Shown here: positions 48,885 to 57,671 of the stretch, piece after piece
How positions within the stretch are numbered: the first letter of the stretch is position 1
Layout of the letters: every line of letters starts with the position of its first letter
DNA from: Phenylobacterium sp.
Lineage (GTDB): Bacteria; Pseudomonadota; Alphaproteobacteria; Caulobacterales; Caulobacteraceae
DNA: 64,000 nucleotides
Assembly (NCBI RefSeq): GCF_030681155.1
Contig: NZ_JAUXXE010000078.1
Coordinates: 124,001-188,000, forward strand
Direction of reading: 5' to 3'
Position numbers and translations under genes: made by a program
The notes under the pieces: model-generated
What the model was told of the DNA's origin: nothing
What the model saw: the letters and a program-made list of their open reading frames with translations, nothing else
The model's database searches: none

Positions 48885-49165
48885 GCGGCGGGTTGCTTCG
48901 TGCCAAAGCGCTCGGCGGAGCGGGCCCTGGCCTTGGCGGCCTCGTCCTCGCGATCCTTGGGCTTCGCGGTCGTTTCGAGGCTCTCGAACAGTCGATGGGC
49001 GGCTGCGGCGACCTCATCGACGGCCGCCTCGAAGGCTTGGCGATTGGCCTTCGACGGGGCGTTGAACCCGGACAGCTTGCGGACGAACTGGAGCGCGGCG
49101 TCGCGGATTTCTTCATCCGTGGCGGGCGGGTCGAAGTTGAACAGCGTCTTGATGTTGCGGCACAT
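48881..49165 (-). CDS. DUF2277 family protein
   Basis: 94-aa protein with the DUF2277 hallmark MCRNIKTLFNFDPPATDEEI and the LQFVRKLSGFNAPSKANRQA segment. The family is conserved in many bacteria without known function; the HhH-like description sometimes given for it is unproven. The last 25 residues are charged and variable. Ribosome site AAGGAGA. Confidence 0.92.
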   Translation of the reverse strand: MCRNIKTLFNFDPPATDEEIRDAALQFVRKLSGFNAPSKANRQAFEAAVDEVAAAAHRLFESLETTAKPKDREDEAAKARARSAERFGTKQPAA

Positions 49166-49245
49166 GGGCGAGCGTCTCCTTCTCCTAGCCCCTTAGATAG
49201 GGTGGCAGGCGGCGCGCGCGACCTTGGCCGCGAGGCGCGAAGGGA

Positions 49246-49581
49246 TCAGCGGCCGCCGGTGATGATCTCAACATGCAGCGGATCGCCGCCGGCGGCGATC
49301 TCCAGCAGGCGGTCGACATTCGGATGCGCGCCGGGGCGGTTCTGAGCATCCGCCTTATGTTCGGCGAACACGGCCAGGCCGTGCGCCGCGGCTTTCTCAT
49401 CCAAGATGTCGAAGGACTGCTTCAGGTACTGGTAGACGGCCAACGAGCCTTGCTTGCCCGGCTGATTTTCGATGCTGGCGACCACATTTCCCTTCGCATC
49501 GACGAGGTCGATGCGTTGCACGCCGTCGACCGGCGGCAGTTGCTGAAGGTTTTCCTTGAACGTCGCACCTGGTTGAATCAT
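49246..49581 (-). CDS. DUF2322 family protein
   Basis: 111-aa protein beginning MIQPGATFKENLQQLPPVDG at 49581; the longer frame upstream is non-conserved. GVQRIDLVDAKGNVVASIEN, KQGSLAVYQYLKQSF and GLAVFAEHKADAQNRPGAHP-NVDRL match the DUF2322 pattern. Function unknown. It lies 80 nt downstream of the DUF2277 gene start on the same strand. Confidence 0.85.
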   Translation of the reverse strand: MIQPGATFKENLQQLPPVDGVQRIDLVDAKGNVVASIENQPGKQGSLAVYQYLKQSFDILDEKAAAHGLAVFAEHKADAQNRPGAHPNVDRLLEIAAGGDPLHVEIITGGR

Positions 49582-49952
49582 CGGCAGCCTATCTCGCGTT
49601 CCTAAGTTTGCTCGCGGGGGATGTAGCACCTGGATCGAATGTCGGCCAAGGCGCGAGCCGGCAGCGCCAAAGCGGATCGATATTATCAACCTTGGCGGCG
49701 CCAGCGTGGGAGCTGCGGTTTACGCCGCCGCAATGCCCCGGCGTTCGAGCAACTTAAGCCTGTCTCGATGGGTGAGAAGCCGACATTGCCGTTGTCAGAT
49801 GAGGTGGGGAACAGACCTTCGCCTTCCGCCTAGGAGCGGTCCTTAGAGGATCAATGCATCCACATTCTAGAATCGTTAGCCCGGCGCCATGGTCGGGGCT
49901 CGGAATGTGTCCAAGACTGCTCGGCTTGAGCGACGAGCAGATGGAGGTGGGT
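49582..49952. other. 371-nt region without a supported gene
   Basis: Divergent spacer between the DUF2322 gene and the membrane protein at 49953. Open frames crossing it (e.g. 49639-49833) are Arg/Pro-rich shadows with no ribosome site. No terminator, repeat or recognised motif was found; it must hold both promoters. Confidence 0.5.
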
Positions 49953-50627
49953 ATGGACTTTATGAAGATGCTGCGCTCGCTAGAAGAGCTGCTCTATGAG
50001 GTGATGACGTGGCTGGTGTTCTACCCTCGGACGCTAATCCTCACGCTGATCAAGCCACTGAAAACGCTTGAATACAGCCGAGCTCAAATTCACCGTTCCG
50101 AAGAAGAGCAGTTTGACAGTACGCTTTCTCCGCCACTGTTTCTGCTGCTGAGCCTTCTATTGTCGCACGGCATAGAGGTGGGCTTGCATTTCGACCCTTT
50201 TGGGGGCGTGAACAACACGCTGACAAGGCTATCGCAGCAGAACCTGCTCGTATTTAGGGCCCTGGTGTTCGCTGTCTTTCCGCTGATGTTCGCGCTCCAC
50301 CATCTCAAGGCGACAAAGCTCTCCCTGACCCGCATTACGCTTCGTGGGCCTTTTTTTATCGAATGCTATCCGGCGGCCGTATTCGCGCTGATTTTGGGCG
50401 CGGGGTTCACCATCGCTAGTGCGGTCCCGAAGATGCATGAGATCGGGCTGGCCATCGCTGCTGTGGCTACAGTTTGGTACCTCTCTGTGCAGACCGCTTG
50501 GATCAGCCGACATGGAATGTCTTGGCCGCGGGCGCTCGTAGTCGCCGTCTGGCAGTTCGGCAAAGCGACGGCAGTAATTCTGGCGTTTGCTTTCGTCTAC
50601 GGGCTTAGCGGAGGGGTTCAGGCCTGA
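49953..50627 (+). CDS. uncharacterised polytopic membrane protein
   Basis: 224-aa protein with about five hydrophobic segments (PPLFLLLSLLLSHGIEVGLH, FRALVFAVFPLMFALHHLK, YPAAVFALILGAGFTIASA and two at the C-terminus). The start MDFMKMLRSLEELLYEVMTW at 49953 follows GGAGGTGG; upstream in-frame Met codons are not supported. The N-terminal 50 residues and the SPPLFLLLSLL motif resemble a family of putative permeases in alphaproteobacteria, without known function. Codon use is less GC-biased than in neighbours (more TTT, ACA, CTA), hinting at recent acquisition. Confidence 0.78.
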   Translation: MDFMKMLRSLEELLYEVMTWLVFYPRTLILTLIKPLKTLEYSRAQIHRSEEEQFDSTLSPPLFLLLSLLLSHGIEVGLHFDPFGGVNNTLTRLSQQNLLVFRALVFAVFPLMFALHHLKATKLSLTRITLRGPFFIECYPAAVFALILGAGFTIASAVPKMHEIGLAIAAVATVWYLSVQTAWISRHGMSWPRALVVAVWQFGKATAVILAFAFVYGLSGGVQA

Positions 50628-50757
50628 CAGTCGTGGACAGTGCGCCGCCATAGTTCCCCGAAGCGGTCCACGCGAGAGGCCGGGCACGGTAGGCTGCGGT
50701 CATCGCGCGGCAGCTGACCCTAGCCAGATCTTGCCAAGACGAGGCCGAGCTCTGGAC

Positions 50758-50952
50758 CTAGGCATCCGGGAGCGGTCTCCCCTCAATGGGCTGTCCTAGA
50801 TAGGCGGCGACATCTTCGATAGCCGTGCCGACCACCGAGATAGCATCGCGAAGCTCTTGGTCGGTTAATGCCCAGGTTCCCGCCCAAAACATAAAGTCAC
50901 GTGGATTATGAATATCGATCGCCAACCGGCGACGCCCTGGAAAACTTCCCAT
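50758..50952 (-). CDS. DUF3606 domain protein
   Basis: 64-aa protein. LTDQELRDAISVVGTAIEDV followed by AAYLGQ matches the DUF3606 pattern (a small helical domain found in many proteobacteria), with the typical IDIHNPRDFMFWAGTWA preface. Start ATG at 50952 behind GGAGAAG, 6 nt spacing. Function unknown. Confidence 0.75.
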   Translation of the reverse strand: MGSFPGRRRLAIDIHNPRDFMFWAGTWALTDQELRDAISVVGTAIEDVAAYLGQPIEGRPLPDA

Positions 50953-51027
50953 GATTACTTCTCCGAATACCAGAAGCTTACTTGCTTGACTGCGAAGCGA
51001 AGCTATCGATTTGTCGAATCCCCGAGC

Positions 51028-51705
51028 CTAGTCCACCGCCCAAAGGAGTTTGTCCTCCACGTTGAGGCGCTGGAACATCTCGAACACCCCGCTCATCGGG
51101 CTCTTGGCGTAGCTGGGTCGGGCCTGCATTCGGGAGAGCCATTCCGAGGCGGCGGGTGACCGCGCGAGCAGAGCCGATCCTTCCGGCGTTCGGGTGAAGA
51201 AGAGAAGTTGCGGCAGCAGGAAGCTGTCCGCCAGGGTCATCTCGGAGCCCACCAGAAACCCGCCCTCGGCGACGGCCTCATCGATCAGGCGCATCTGCAG
51301 AAGCAGGCCGGCGCGAGCTTCGGCGAGGAAGGCTTCGTCGGGGTCAAAGCCGAAGGCGGGACGAACCAGGCGCTCCTTCATGAAACGGTTCATTGTCGGG
51401 AAGACATAGGAATTGATGATGCTGATCCAGCGCAGGACGTCGGCCTGGCCGAGGGCGTCAACGGGTTGCAGGGGGCGACCGGCGAACGCGTGATCGATGT
51501 AGTGCGCAATCGCCAGGGTTTCGTAGAGAACCACCGCCCCGTGCTGAAACGCAGGCATCTTTCCGAATGGATGAAGCGCCAAGTGCTCGTGCGACCCCGG
51601 CGTCAGCGGGACCACCTCGTAGTCAACGCCCTTTTCGTCGGCGACATGTATCGCCGTCCAGAGGTAGGCGCTCTCGGCCAACGAGTGGAACCTTATTGTC
51701 GCCAT
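51028..51705 (-). CDS. glutathione S-transferase family protein
   Basis: 225-aa GST. Thioredoxin-like N-terminal domain (residues 1-75) with the glutathione-binding FGKMPAFQHGAVVLYETLAI segment (cis-Pro and ET pair), then an all-helical C-terminal domain with LVGSEMTLADSFLLPQLLFF (the conserved N-capping-box region). The N-terminal FHSLAESAYLWTAIHVADEK suggests a Ser-type (phi/beta-like) active site. Ribosome site AGGGAGCG. Substrate unknown. Confidence 0.92.
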   Translation of the reverse strand: MATIRFHSLAESAYLWTAIHVADEKGVDYEVVPLTPGSHEHLALHPFGKMPAFQHGAVVLYETLAIAHYIDHAFAGRPLQPVDALGQADVLRWISIINSYVFPTMNRFMKERLVRPAFGFDPDEAFLAEARAGLLLQMRLIDEAVAEGGFLVGSEMTLADSFLLPQLLFFTRTPEGSALLARSPAASEWLSRMQARPSYAKSPMSGVFEMFQRLNVEDKLLWAVD

Positions 51706-51796
51706 GGGCGCGCTCCCTGTTCAAAGAGAAGGGTGCGCCGCCTCCCCGAGAGCCGCCTTGCGGTATATCAAAGCGACTTCCGGAGCCCCACCGGAC

Positions 51797-51811
51797 GTCC
51801 GACTTGGGTCG
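51797..51811 (+). repeat. 15-bp direct repeat, copy 1
   Basis: GTCCGACTTGGGTCG is found here and again, identical, at 52349-52363, about 550 bp away, on either side of the hypothetical gene at 51911-52282. Nearby, CGTCCGC...GCGGACG at about 51879-51907 forms a related inverted repeat. The 205-nt gap 51706-51910 holds only these repeats. Confidence 0.55.
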
Positions 51812-51910
51812 GCTGCGGAAAACCACTCCCGGCCGGATAGCAGACGTTTCGCCGCCTTGCCCGCCAGCGGACTCGCCGATCGTCCGCCTGGGGTGGGAAG
51901 CGGACGTTGA

Positions 51911-52282
51911 CTATTCTGCCGCGCCGATGAGCGCCTGTTCCGTGGCGTTCAGAGTGGGCAGAGGCCGCTGTGGCCGCCCGACTATCGCGGCCAGCCGATT
52001 GCGCTGTTCTACAACGCGAAAACTGTAAGCGCTGATCTTTGAGCTATCACGAGAGAACAGCCATTCCTCATGTTTGCCGATCTCACGTCGTGCGGCCTCG
52101 ACGTTTGGGTTGGCCTGCTCCCATGAAATGAAGTCGTCCCATTCGAGCGGATAACGCATCGGCCCGTCTATAAAACGGTCGATGAGGTCAACCAAGTCTC
52201 CGGGCGTAGCAGCGACGTCCTGGCAGATATGAACACGCGACGACTGCACGAAAATTCGTTGGAGCCAAGCACCAAGCGCCAT
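51911..52282 (-). CDS. hypothetical protein
   Basis: 123-aa protein not assigned to a family. The start MALGAWLQRIFVQSSRVHIC at 52282 is chosen as GAGGGTG lies about 9 nt upstream; the longer frame runs into the direct repeat and is not conserved-looking. It is soluble, with a DLVDLIDRFIDGPMRYPLEW-DDFISWEQANPNVEAAR segment rich in acidic and aromatic residues. Flanked by two copies of a 15-bp repeat. Confidence 0.6.
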   Translation of the reverse strand: MALGAWLQRIFVQSSRVHICQDVAATPGDLVDLIDRFIDGPMRYPLEWDDFISWEQANPNVEAARREIGKHEEWLFSRDSSKISAYSFRVVEQRNRLAAIVGRPQRPLPTLNATEQALIGAAE

Positions 52283-52348
52283 CAGTTTCACCCTCGCTGC
52301 TCGCCAGGTTATCCCATGACCGGCGGCCTGCAAGTAGCCCCTCCCAAT

Positions 52349-52363
52349 GTCCGACTTGGGTCG
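52349..52363 (+). repeat. 15-bp direct repeat, copy 2
   Basis: Identical to 51797-51811. The copy is followed by CGAGCGGCATT, similar in part to the GCGGACGTT and GCAGACGTT strings near copy 1, suggesting a longer degenerate unit of about 35 bp. Confidence 0.5.
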
Positions 52364-52456
52364 CGAGCGGCATTCAGCTCGTCGCCGTGACGCTGACATT
52401 CACGATTTCGCCGCGAAACGGACCCCATGACTGTCTCCGAGGGGTGGATTGCGAAC

Positions 52457-52912
52457 CTAGGACGTCGGCTCCAGATCAAAGCCGCTGTCGTCGAAGACTT
52501 CGAGCCCAGGCGGCCTTGGCAAGGAATGGTCGCCATCGATCCGCGCGAGGAGATAGGCCACCGCGATGACCATGTCGGCCGCGTCATAAGGCTTGGGAAG
52601 CGAGGCGATCGCGACGGTCTGCGCCGACCTCGCCCGACTAACCTGACCGCTGATGAAGAGCACCGGGATGTCGAGCGCCTTGAGCTGCTCGGCCAGGGCG
52701 ACGCCGTCGTCGCTGCCGGCGAGCCGTATGTTGACCAGCGCGAGGTCGGGTTTGGAGGCCTTGGCCACCTCCAGCGCCTCGGCGTGGCGGTCCGTCAGGT
52801 CCAGGACATTGTATCCGGCCGCCTCAAGGCAGTCGTTGAGGACCATCGCCACCAGCACCTCATCTTCGACGATCATCAGGGTCTTGCGCGTCGCGCCTTG
52901 AAGCTTGGCCAT
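52457..52912 (-). CDS. CheY-like receiver protein with Asn at the phospho-acceptor site
   Basis: 151-aa single-domain response regulator. The receiver fold is clear: acidic pocket in TLMIVEDEVLVAMVLNDCLE (E16, D17), Ser in VLFISGQ and Lys in ASLPKPYDAADM. The expected Asp after beta-3 is replaced: KPDLALVNIRLAG has Asn61, so normal phosphorylation is unlikely. ATG at 52912 (MAKLQGATRK) has GAGGA 7 nt upstream; an ATG two codons earlier is possible. No output domain; the ~25-residue tail is not recognised. No kinase is adjacent. Confidence 0.88.
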   Translation of the reverse strand: MAKLQGATRKTLMIVEDEVLVAMVLNDCLEAAGYNVLDLTDRHAEALEVAKASKPDLALVNIRLAGSDDGVALAEQLKALDIPVLFISGQVSRARSAQTVAIASLPKPYDAADMVIAVAYLLARIDGDHSLPRPPGLEVFDDSGFDLEPTS

Positions 52913-53147
52913 GTTCATTCCTCTGCTCGTCAGGCCAGAGCGGCCGCGAAGGCGTCGCAAGAATTCAAAGCGCTGGGGCGAAAGCGCGGTGAGACACGCA
53001 TAGGTCGATCGCCTCCGAGGGTAAGCTCTGAGACCCGATGGGGTTGCATCAAGGCCGTGGCTATTTGGGCCGGTCATCGGTCGTAGGCTAAAGTGCCGCG
53101 CGTCCCTCAAGCCCTGAGGCCAAGAGCTATTCGCAGCCGCCACAGTC

Positions 53148-54068
53148 TCAAGTTGGAAGCGGGACAGTTCTGAGCTCGCGCGCCCGCGCCGTGGCGCGTT
53201 CGATCAGGTCGCAGACCGGGACGATCAGCGGCGCCGGCAGGTTGTGGCCCATGCCGGGGATCAGGTGGAGTTCGGCGCCGGGAATGGTGGCCGCAGTGTC
53301 TTCGCCGCCATCCTTGGGCACCAGCGGGTCATCGGCGCCGTGGATGACCACAGTCGGGGCGATGATGGTGGCGAGCGCTTTGCGGCGGTCGCCGCTGGCG
53401 ACGATGGCCGCCATCTGGCGCGCGAAGCCGACCGGGTAGAACGAGCGCTCATAGTCGGAGCGAAGCTGGGCGCGTAGCTCGACTTCGTCGACCGGGTAGC
53501 CGGGGCTGCCGAGGACCTTGGAGCTGATCAGCCCGTGATCGAGGAAGGCGTCCAGGTCGTGCAACGGATCGGGGCCGCGGCTTTGCAGCCGCTCCATCGC
53601 CTCGGGCTTGGCCGGGGGCAGGGCGGGATTGCCGGTGCTGGACATGATCGAGGTCAGCGACAGGGTGCGCTGTGGATGTTCGGCCGCCACCATCTGGGCG
53701 ATCATGCCGCCCATCGAGGCGCCGACGATGTGGGCCCGGTCGATGCCGAGGGCGTCCAGCAGCCCGACTGCGTCGGCGGCCATGTCGGAGAGCAGATAGG
53801 GGACGTTCGGCTTCTGACCCGACATCAGGGCGGTGTAGACCGCCGTCATGTCCGGTGCGCCGGCCTCGTCGAGCTTCTGCGACAGCCCGACGTCGCGATT
53901 GTCGTAGCGGATCGCCCGGTAGCCGCGCGAGGCTAGCTCGCCGACGAAGTCGTTCGACCAGCGGGTCATCTGGGCGCCGAGGCCCATGATCAGCAGCACC
54001 GGTTCGCCGGTCTCTGGACCACGGAGGTCATAGTGCAGTGAAATGCCGTTGGCGGTGGTCTCGGGCAT
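53148..54068 (-). CDS. alpha/beta-fold hydrolase
   Basis: 306-aa alpha/beta hydrolase. Start MPETTANGISLHYDLRGPET at 54068 behind GGGAGGGG. Oxyanion region LLIMGLGAQMTRW, nucleophile Ser in VGASMGGMIAQMVAAEHP, acid in VVIHGADDPLVP and His in LIPGMGHNLPAPL complete the triad. The pattern DNRDVGLSQKLDEAG is shared with RdmC/aclacinomycin methylesterase-like proteins, but the substrate is unknown. Confidence 0.91.
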   Translation of the reverse strand: MPETTANGISLHYDLRGPETGEPVLLIMGLGAQMTRWSNDFVGELASRGYRAIRYDNRDVGLSQKLDEAGAPDMTAVYTALMSGQKPNVPYLLSDMAADAVGLLDALGIDRAHIVGASMGGMIAQMVAAEHPQRTLSLTSIMSSTGNPALPPAKPEAMERLQSRGPDPLHDLDAFLDHGLISSKVLGSPGYPVDEVELRAQLRSDYERSFYPVGFARQMAAIVASGDRRKALATIIAPTVVIHGADDPLVPKDGGEDTAATIPGAELHLIPGMGHNLPAPLIVPVCDLIERATARARELRTVPLPT

Positions 54069-54165
54069 GGGCCCCTCCCGACGTTTTTGGTTGGGCGCAG
54101 GTTGGCCGAGAGCTCGCGGGCGAGCAATCACCCAGTGCGATCGCCGCGCGGTTTCAGACGGGAAC

Positions 54166-55077
54166 CTAGGTCAGGGTGAGGATGAGGTGGGGCACGGAGA
54201 CCTGGAAGGACCCGCTCTCGGCGTCCAGGTGGACCGTGCCGCTGGTTGCGACCCACTCGGTCAACAGCTCGACCTCGATGAGGATGGATGCCTGCGCCGG
54301 CACGAAAAATCCCGACGCGGGCAGGAATTCATTGAACGCGATGGAGGCGCTGTCGTCGCCGCCGAAGAACCCGCCGGTCGCCCCGGCGTCGGCCAGGATC
54401 TGGTCGTGGACGATCGACTTCAGCGTCGAGTCCCACATGGCCCAGACGGTGGTTCGCCCTCGGACCGTGGCCCGCGCCTGCGAGCCCCCGATGAACCAGG
54501 CCGCCACGCCGTTCCACTCCGCATCGACCGCGAGATGCGCATTGACGACGAGGCGGGCGCCCGCCGTCACGACGACGGGCTCAGTCCGGGGATTTCGCCA
54601 GAGCGTGAAGAAGCTAAGCCGCCCCGTGCCGCTCTCGGCGACCGAGTTGGCCGAGGCGTTCAGCCGATAGCGCGCCCAACTGTCGAGCGAGGCGATGTCG
54701 GAATCGACCACGGCGCCCGCGCCAGCGAAGCTGCGGATGAAAGTCACTCGGTCGAGGATGACGTTCATCGGTGCGGCCGGCGGCGCCGGCGTCAGTTCAG
54801 CCAGGCGGCGTGCAACCGCGCTGGAGGCCTCTATCGCTCTTCGGTGGGTGTGCTCGGCCCGTTCGCGGCGCGCCTTCGAGCGGTCGGCGGCCAATGCGTC
54901 CAGGCGCTTGAGGTCGAGGCCGGCCGCCAGCAGTTCGCCGCGGGCAAGTTCGCCGTCTTCGCGAGCCGCCTCGGCGCGGGCGCGGGCGGTTTCTGGATCC
55001 TGCCTTGGACCGGGGCTGGCTCGGCCCATCGCCTCCTTGATGAAGGCTTCCACTGCTTCGCGGGATTTCGTGTCCAT
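54166..55077 (-). CDS. hypothetical two-part protein
   Basis: 303-aa protein not assigned to a family. Start MDTKSREAVEAFIKEAMGRA at 55077 is preferred (AAGGCGG upstream). Residues ~1-105 are highly charged and helical (ARARAEAAREDGELARGELL), probably coiled coil. Residues ~110-300 look like a beta-sandwich (PVVVTAGARLVVNAHLAVDA; ARATVRGRTTVWAMWD; ASILIEVELLTEWVATSGTV). There is no signal peptide or membrane segment. Function unknown. Confidence 0.7.
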   Translation of the reverse strand: MDTKSREAVEAFIKEAMGRASPGPRQDPETARARAEAAREDGELARGELLAAGLDLKRLDALAADRSKARRERAEHTHRRAIEASSAVARRLAELTPAPPAAPMNVILDRVTFIRSFAGAGAVVDSDIASLDSWARYRLNASANSVAESGTGRLSFFTLWRNPRTEPVVVTAGARLVVNAHLAVDAEWNGVAAWFIGGSQARATVRGRTTVWAMWDSTLKSIVHDQILADAGATGGFFGGDDSASIAFNEFLPASGFFVPAQASILIEVELLTEWVATSGTVHLDAESGSFQVSVPHLILTLT

Positions 55078-55233
55078 GGCCGCCGCCTTCGCTCGCCACC
55101 GGACCGCGCCGGCCGACAAGGCGCACGCTAGACCCGTGGCGGCTGGGCGTCCATTGCGAACGCTATGTATGGATGTTGGCGTGGATGGCGCGCGTTCTAG
55201 GTGTCGGCGTCCTGTTCAGGGGAGGGGAGAGTG

Positions 55234-57573
55234 TCAGGCCTTCTGGACGAAGCTGTCGATGACCTTCTTGTCGCCGGCCTTGTCGAACGAGACGGTCAGC
55301 TTGTTGCCGTCGACCGACTTCACCTTGCCGTAGCCGAACTTCTGATGGAACACCCGCTCGCCGCGCTTGAAGTCGCTGGCGGCCGAGGATTCGGAGACGA
55401 CCAGCCGGCCTTCGCCCTCAATGACTGGGCCGCGACCCGGGTGGCTGCCGTGGAAATTGCGTTCCTGCGCGCGCTTCCAGCCAGGCGAGGAATAGCCAGC
55501 GCCGAACGAGGGCGTTTCGTCCCAGCGCGAGCCGTGTTGCTGCATGCCGGGACCGCCGCCGTAATAGCCGGTCTCCGAGCTCGCCTCGACGTTCTCCAGC
55601 GGCAGTTCATCGACGAAGCGCGAGGGGAGCTGGCTGGTCCAGCGGCCGTAGACCTGACGGTTGGCCACGAAGGAGATGCGCGCCTCTTCGCGAGCCCGGG
55701 TGATGCCGACATAGGCCAGGCGGCGTTCTTCCTCGAGGCCCTTCTCGCCCTTCTCGTCCATGCTGCGCTGCGAGGGGAAGACGCCTTCCTCCCAGCCGGG
55801 CAGGAAGACCAGCGGGAACTCCAGCCCCTTGGCCGAGTGCAGGGTCATGATCTGCACCGCGTCGGCCTGGGGGCCGCGATCCATGTCCATCACCAGGGAG
55901 ACGTGTTCGAGATAGGCCTCAAGGCTGTCGAAGGCGCCCATCGACTGGACGAGCTCCTTGAGGTTCTCCAGCCGCGTCTGGGCGGTCGGCGTTTTGTCCA
56001 GGCGCAGGGCGTCAGTATAGCCGCTCTCCTCCAGCACCTGCTCGGTCAGCCGCGAATGGTGCAGGGTCTGGGCCTGGGCGCGCCAACGGTCGAGGTCACG
56101 CAGGAAGTTGGAGAGCGCCGTGCGGGTGCGGGCGGCCAGTTCGTCGGTCTGTACCGCCTCGCGCGCCGCGGCCATCACCGGCACGCCGCCAACCCGGGCG
56201 ATATGCAGCAGCTTCTGGACGGTAGTGTCGCCGATCCCCCGCTTGGGCACATTGACGATGCGCTCGAAGGCCAGGTCGTCGTCGGGCGACTGGATCAGCC
56301 GCAGATAGGCGTGGACGTCGCGGATTTCCGCCCGCTCGAAGAAGCGCGGGCCGCCGACCACCGTGTAGGGGATCTGCAGCATCACGAAGCGCTCTTCGAA
56401 GGCCCGCATCTGGAAAGAGGCGCGAACCAGGATGGCCATGTCGCGGAACTTGCGCGGCTCCTTCTCGGTCCCGCCCTTCTTGGCGCGCTCGATCTCCTCG
56501 GCGATCAGCCGGCTTTCGGCTTCGCCGTCCCAGACGCCGCGGACAATGACCTTCTCGCCATCGTTGCTCTCGGTCCAGAGGGTCTTGCCGAGCCGGCCCT
56601 TGTTGGCCTTGATCAGGCCGGAGGCGGCGGCCAGGATGTGGCTCGTGGAGCGGTAGTTGCGCTCCAGGCGGATCACCGTCGCGCCCGGGAAATCGCGCTC
56701 GAAGCGCAGGATGTTGTCCACCTCGGCTCCGCGCCAGCCATAGATCGACTGGTCGTCGTCGCCGACGCAGCAGACGTTCTGGCGCTTCTGGGCCAGCAGT
56801 CGCAGCCACAGATATTGGGCGACGTTGGTGTCCTGGTACTCGTCCACCAGCACGTACTTGAACCGCTCGTGGAAGTCGGCCAGCACGTCCGGATTGTTCA
56901 TGAAGATCGTCAGATTGTGCAGCAGCAGGTCGCCGAAGTCGCAGGCGTTCAGCACGCGCAGGCGTTCCTGATAGAGCCGGTAGAGGGTCTGGCCCTTGCC
57001 GCCCGCAAACTCGGTCCCCTCGGACGGCGGCAGGCGGTCGGGCGTCCAGCCGCGGTTCTTCCAATGGTCGATCAAGCCGGCCATCGCCTTGGGCGTCCAG
57101 CGCTTGGCGTCGACGTTCTCGGCCTCCAGCACCTGCTTGATCAGCCGTTCCTGGTCGTCGGTGTCTAGGATGGTGAAGTTCGACTTCAGCCCGACCAGCT
57201 CTGCGTTGCGGCGCAGGATCTGGGCGGCGACCGAGTGGAAGGTGCCCAGCCAACGCAGGCCCTCGGCGGCCGGGCCGATGATGTGGGTGATCCGCTCGCG
57301 CATCTCGCGCGCGGCCTTGTTGGTGAAGGTGACGACCAGCAGTTCCCACGGCTTTGCCCGGCCGGTGGCCAGGATGTGCGCCAGCCGGGTGGTCAGAACG
57401 CGCGTCTTGCCGGTGCCCGCGCCCGCCAGGACCAGGACCGGCCCCTCGGTCGCCTCGACCGCGGCGCGCTGCTCGGGGTTCAGGCCCTCGAGATAGTCGG
57501 GACCGCGCACGCGCGCGAGGTCGCTGACGCGGGCGGCGGGGAGGGCGTTGTCGAACGATTCAGGCACTGACAT
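55234..57573 (-). CDS. uvrD: UvrD/PcrA-type ATP-dependent DNA helicase
   Basis: 779-aa superfamily 1A 3'-5' helicase for excision and mismatch repair. Q motif LEGLNPEQRAAVEATEGPVL, Walker A GAGTGKT (residues 51-57), motif Ia TFTNKAAREMRERI, Walker B LVDEYQDTN, motif III GDDDQSIYGWRGA, motif IV RLERNYRS, motif V TLHSAKGLEFPLVFLPGWEE and motif VI RRLAYVGITRAREEA. The C-terminal region (GERVFHQKFGYGKVKSVDGN) is the small Tudor-like domain usual in PcrA/UvrD. Long open frames on the other strand are shadows. Confidence 0.96.
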   Translation of the reverse strand: MSVPESFDNALPAARVSDLARVRGPDYLEGLNPEQRAAVEATEGPVLVLAGAGTGKTRVLTTRLAHILATGRAKPWELLVVTFTNKAAREMRERITHIIGPAAEGLRWLGTFHSVAAQILRRNAELVGLKSNFTILDTDDQERLIKQVLEAENVDAKRWTPKAMAGLIDHWKNRGWTPDRLPPSEGTEFAGGKGQTLYRLYQERLRVLNACDFGDLLLHNLTIFMNNPDVLADFHERFKYVLVDEYQDTNVAQYLWLRLLAQKRQNVCCVGDDDQSIYGWRGAEVDNILRFERDFPGATVIRLERNYRSTSHILAAASGLIKANKGRLGKTLWTESNDGEKVIVRGVWDGEAESRLIAEEIERAKKGGTEKEPRKFRDMAILVRASFQMRAFEERFVMLQIPYTVVGGPRFFERAEIRDVHAYLRLIQSPDDDLAFERIVNVPKRGIGDTTVQKLLHIARVGGVPVMAAAREAVQTDELAARTRTALSNFLRDLDRWRAQAQTLHHSRLTEQVLEESGYTDALRLDKTPTAQTRLENLKELVQSMGAFDSLEAYLEHVSLVMDMDRGPQADAVQIMTLHSAKGLEFPLVFLPGWEEGVFPSQRSMDEKGEKGLEEERRLAYVGITRAREEARISFVANRQVYGRWTSQLPSRFVDELPLENVEASSETGYYGGGPGMQQHGSRWDETPSFGAGYSSPGWKRAQERNFHGSHPGRGPVIEGEGRLVVSESSAASDFKRGERVFHQKFGYGKVKSVDGNKLTVSFDKAGDKKVIDSFVQKA

Positions 57574-57671
57574 TGGAACATATGTAGCACAAACGAGCCG
57601 GGGCTTAAGGCCGGAACCGCGTGAAAGGCGGTTCGTTGTTCCCCTGTCCCAGGCGGCGAAAGGAGGCGCGC

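Noticed and set aside
55201..57168. 655-aa plus-strand open frame opposite uvrD
   Set aside because: All helicase motifs are intact on the minus strand; the plus frame is a high-GC shadow with no recognisable domain.
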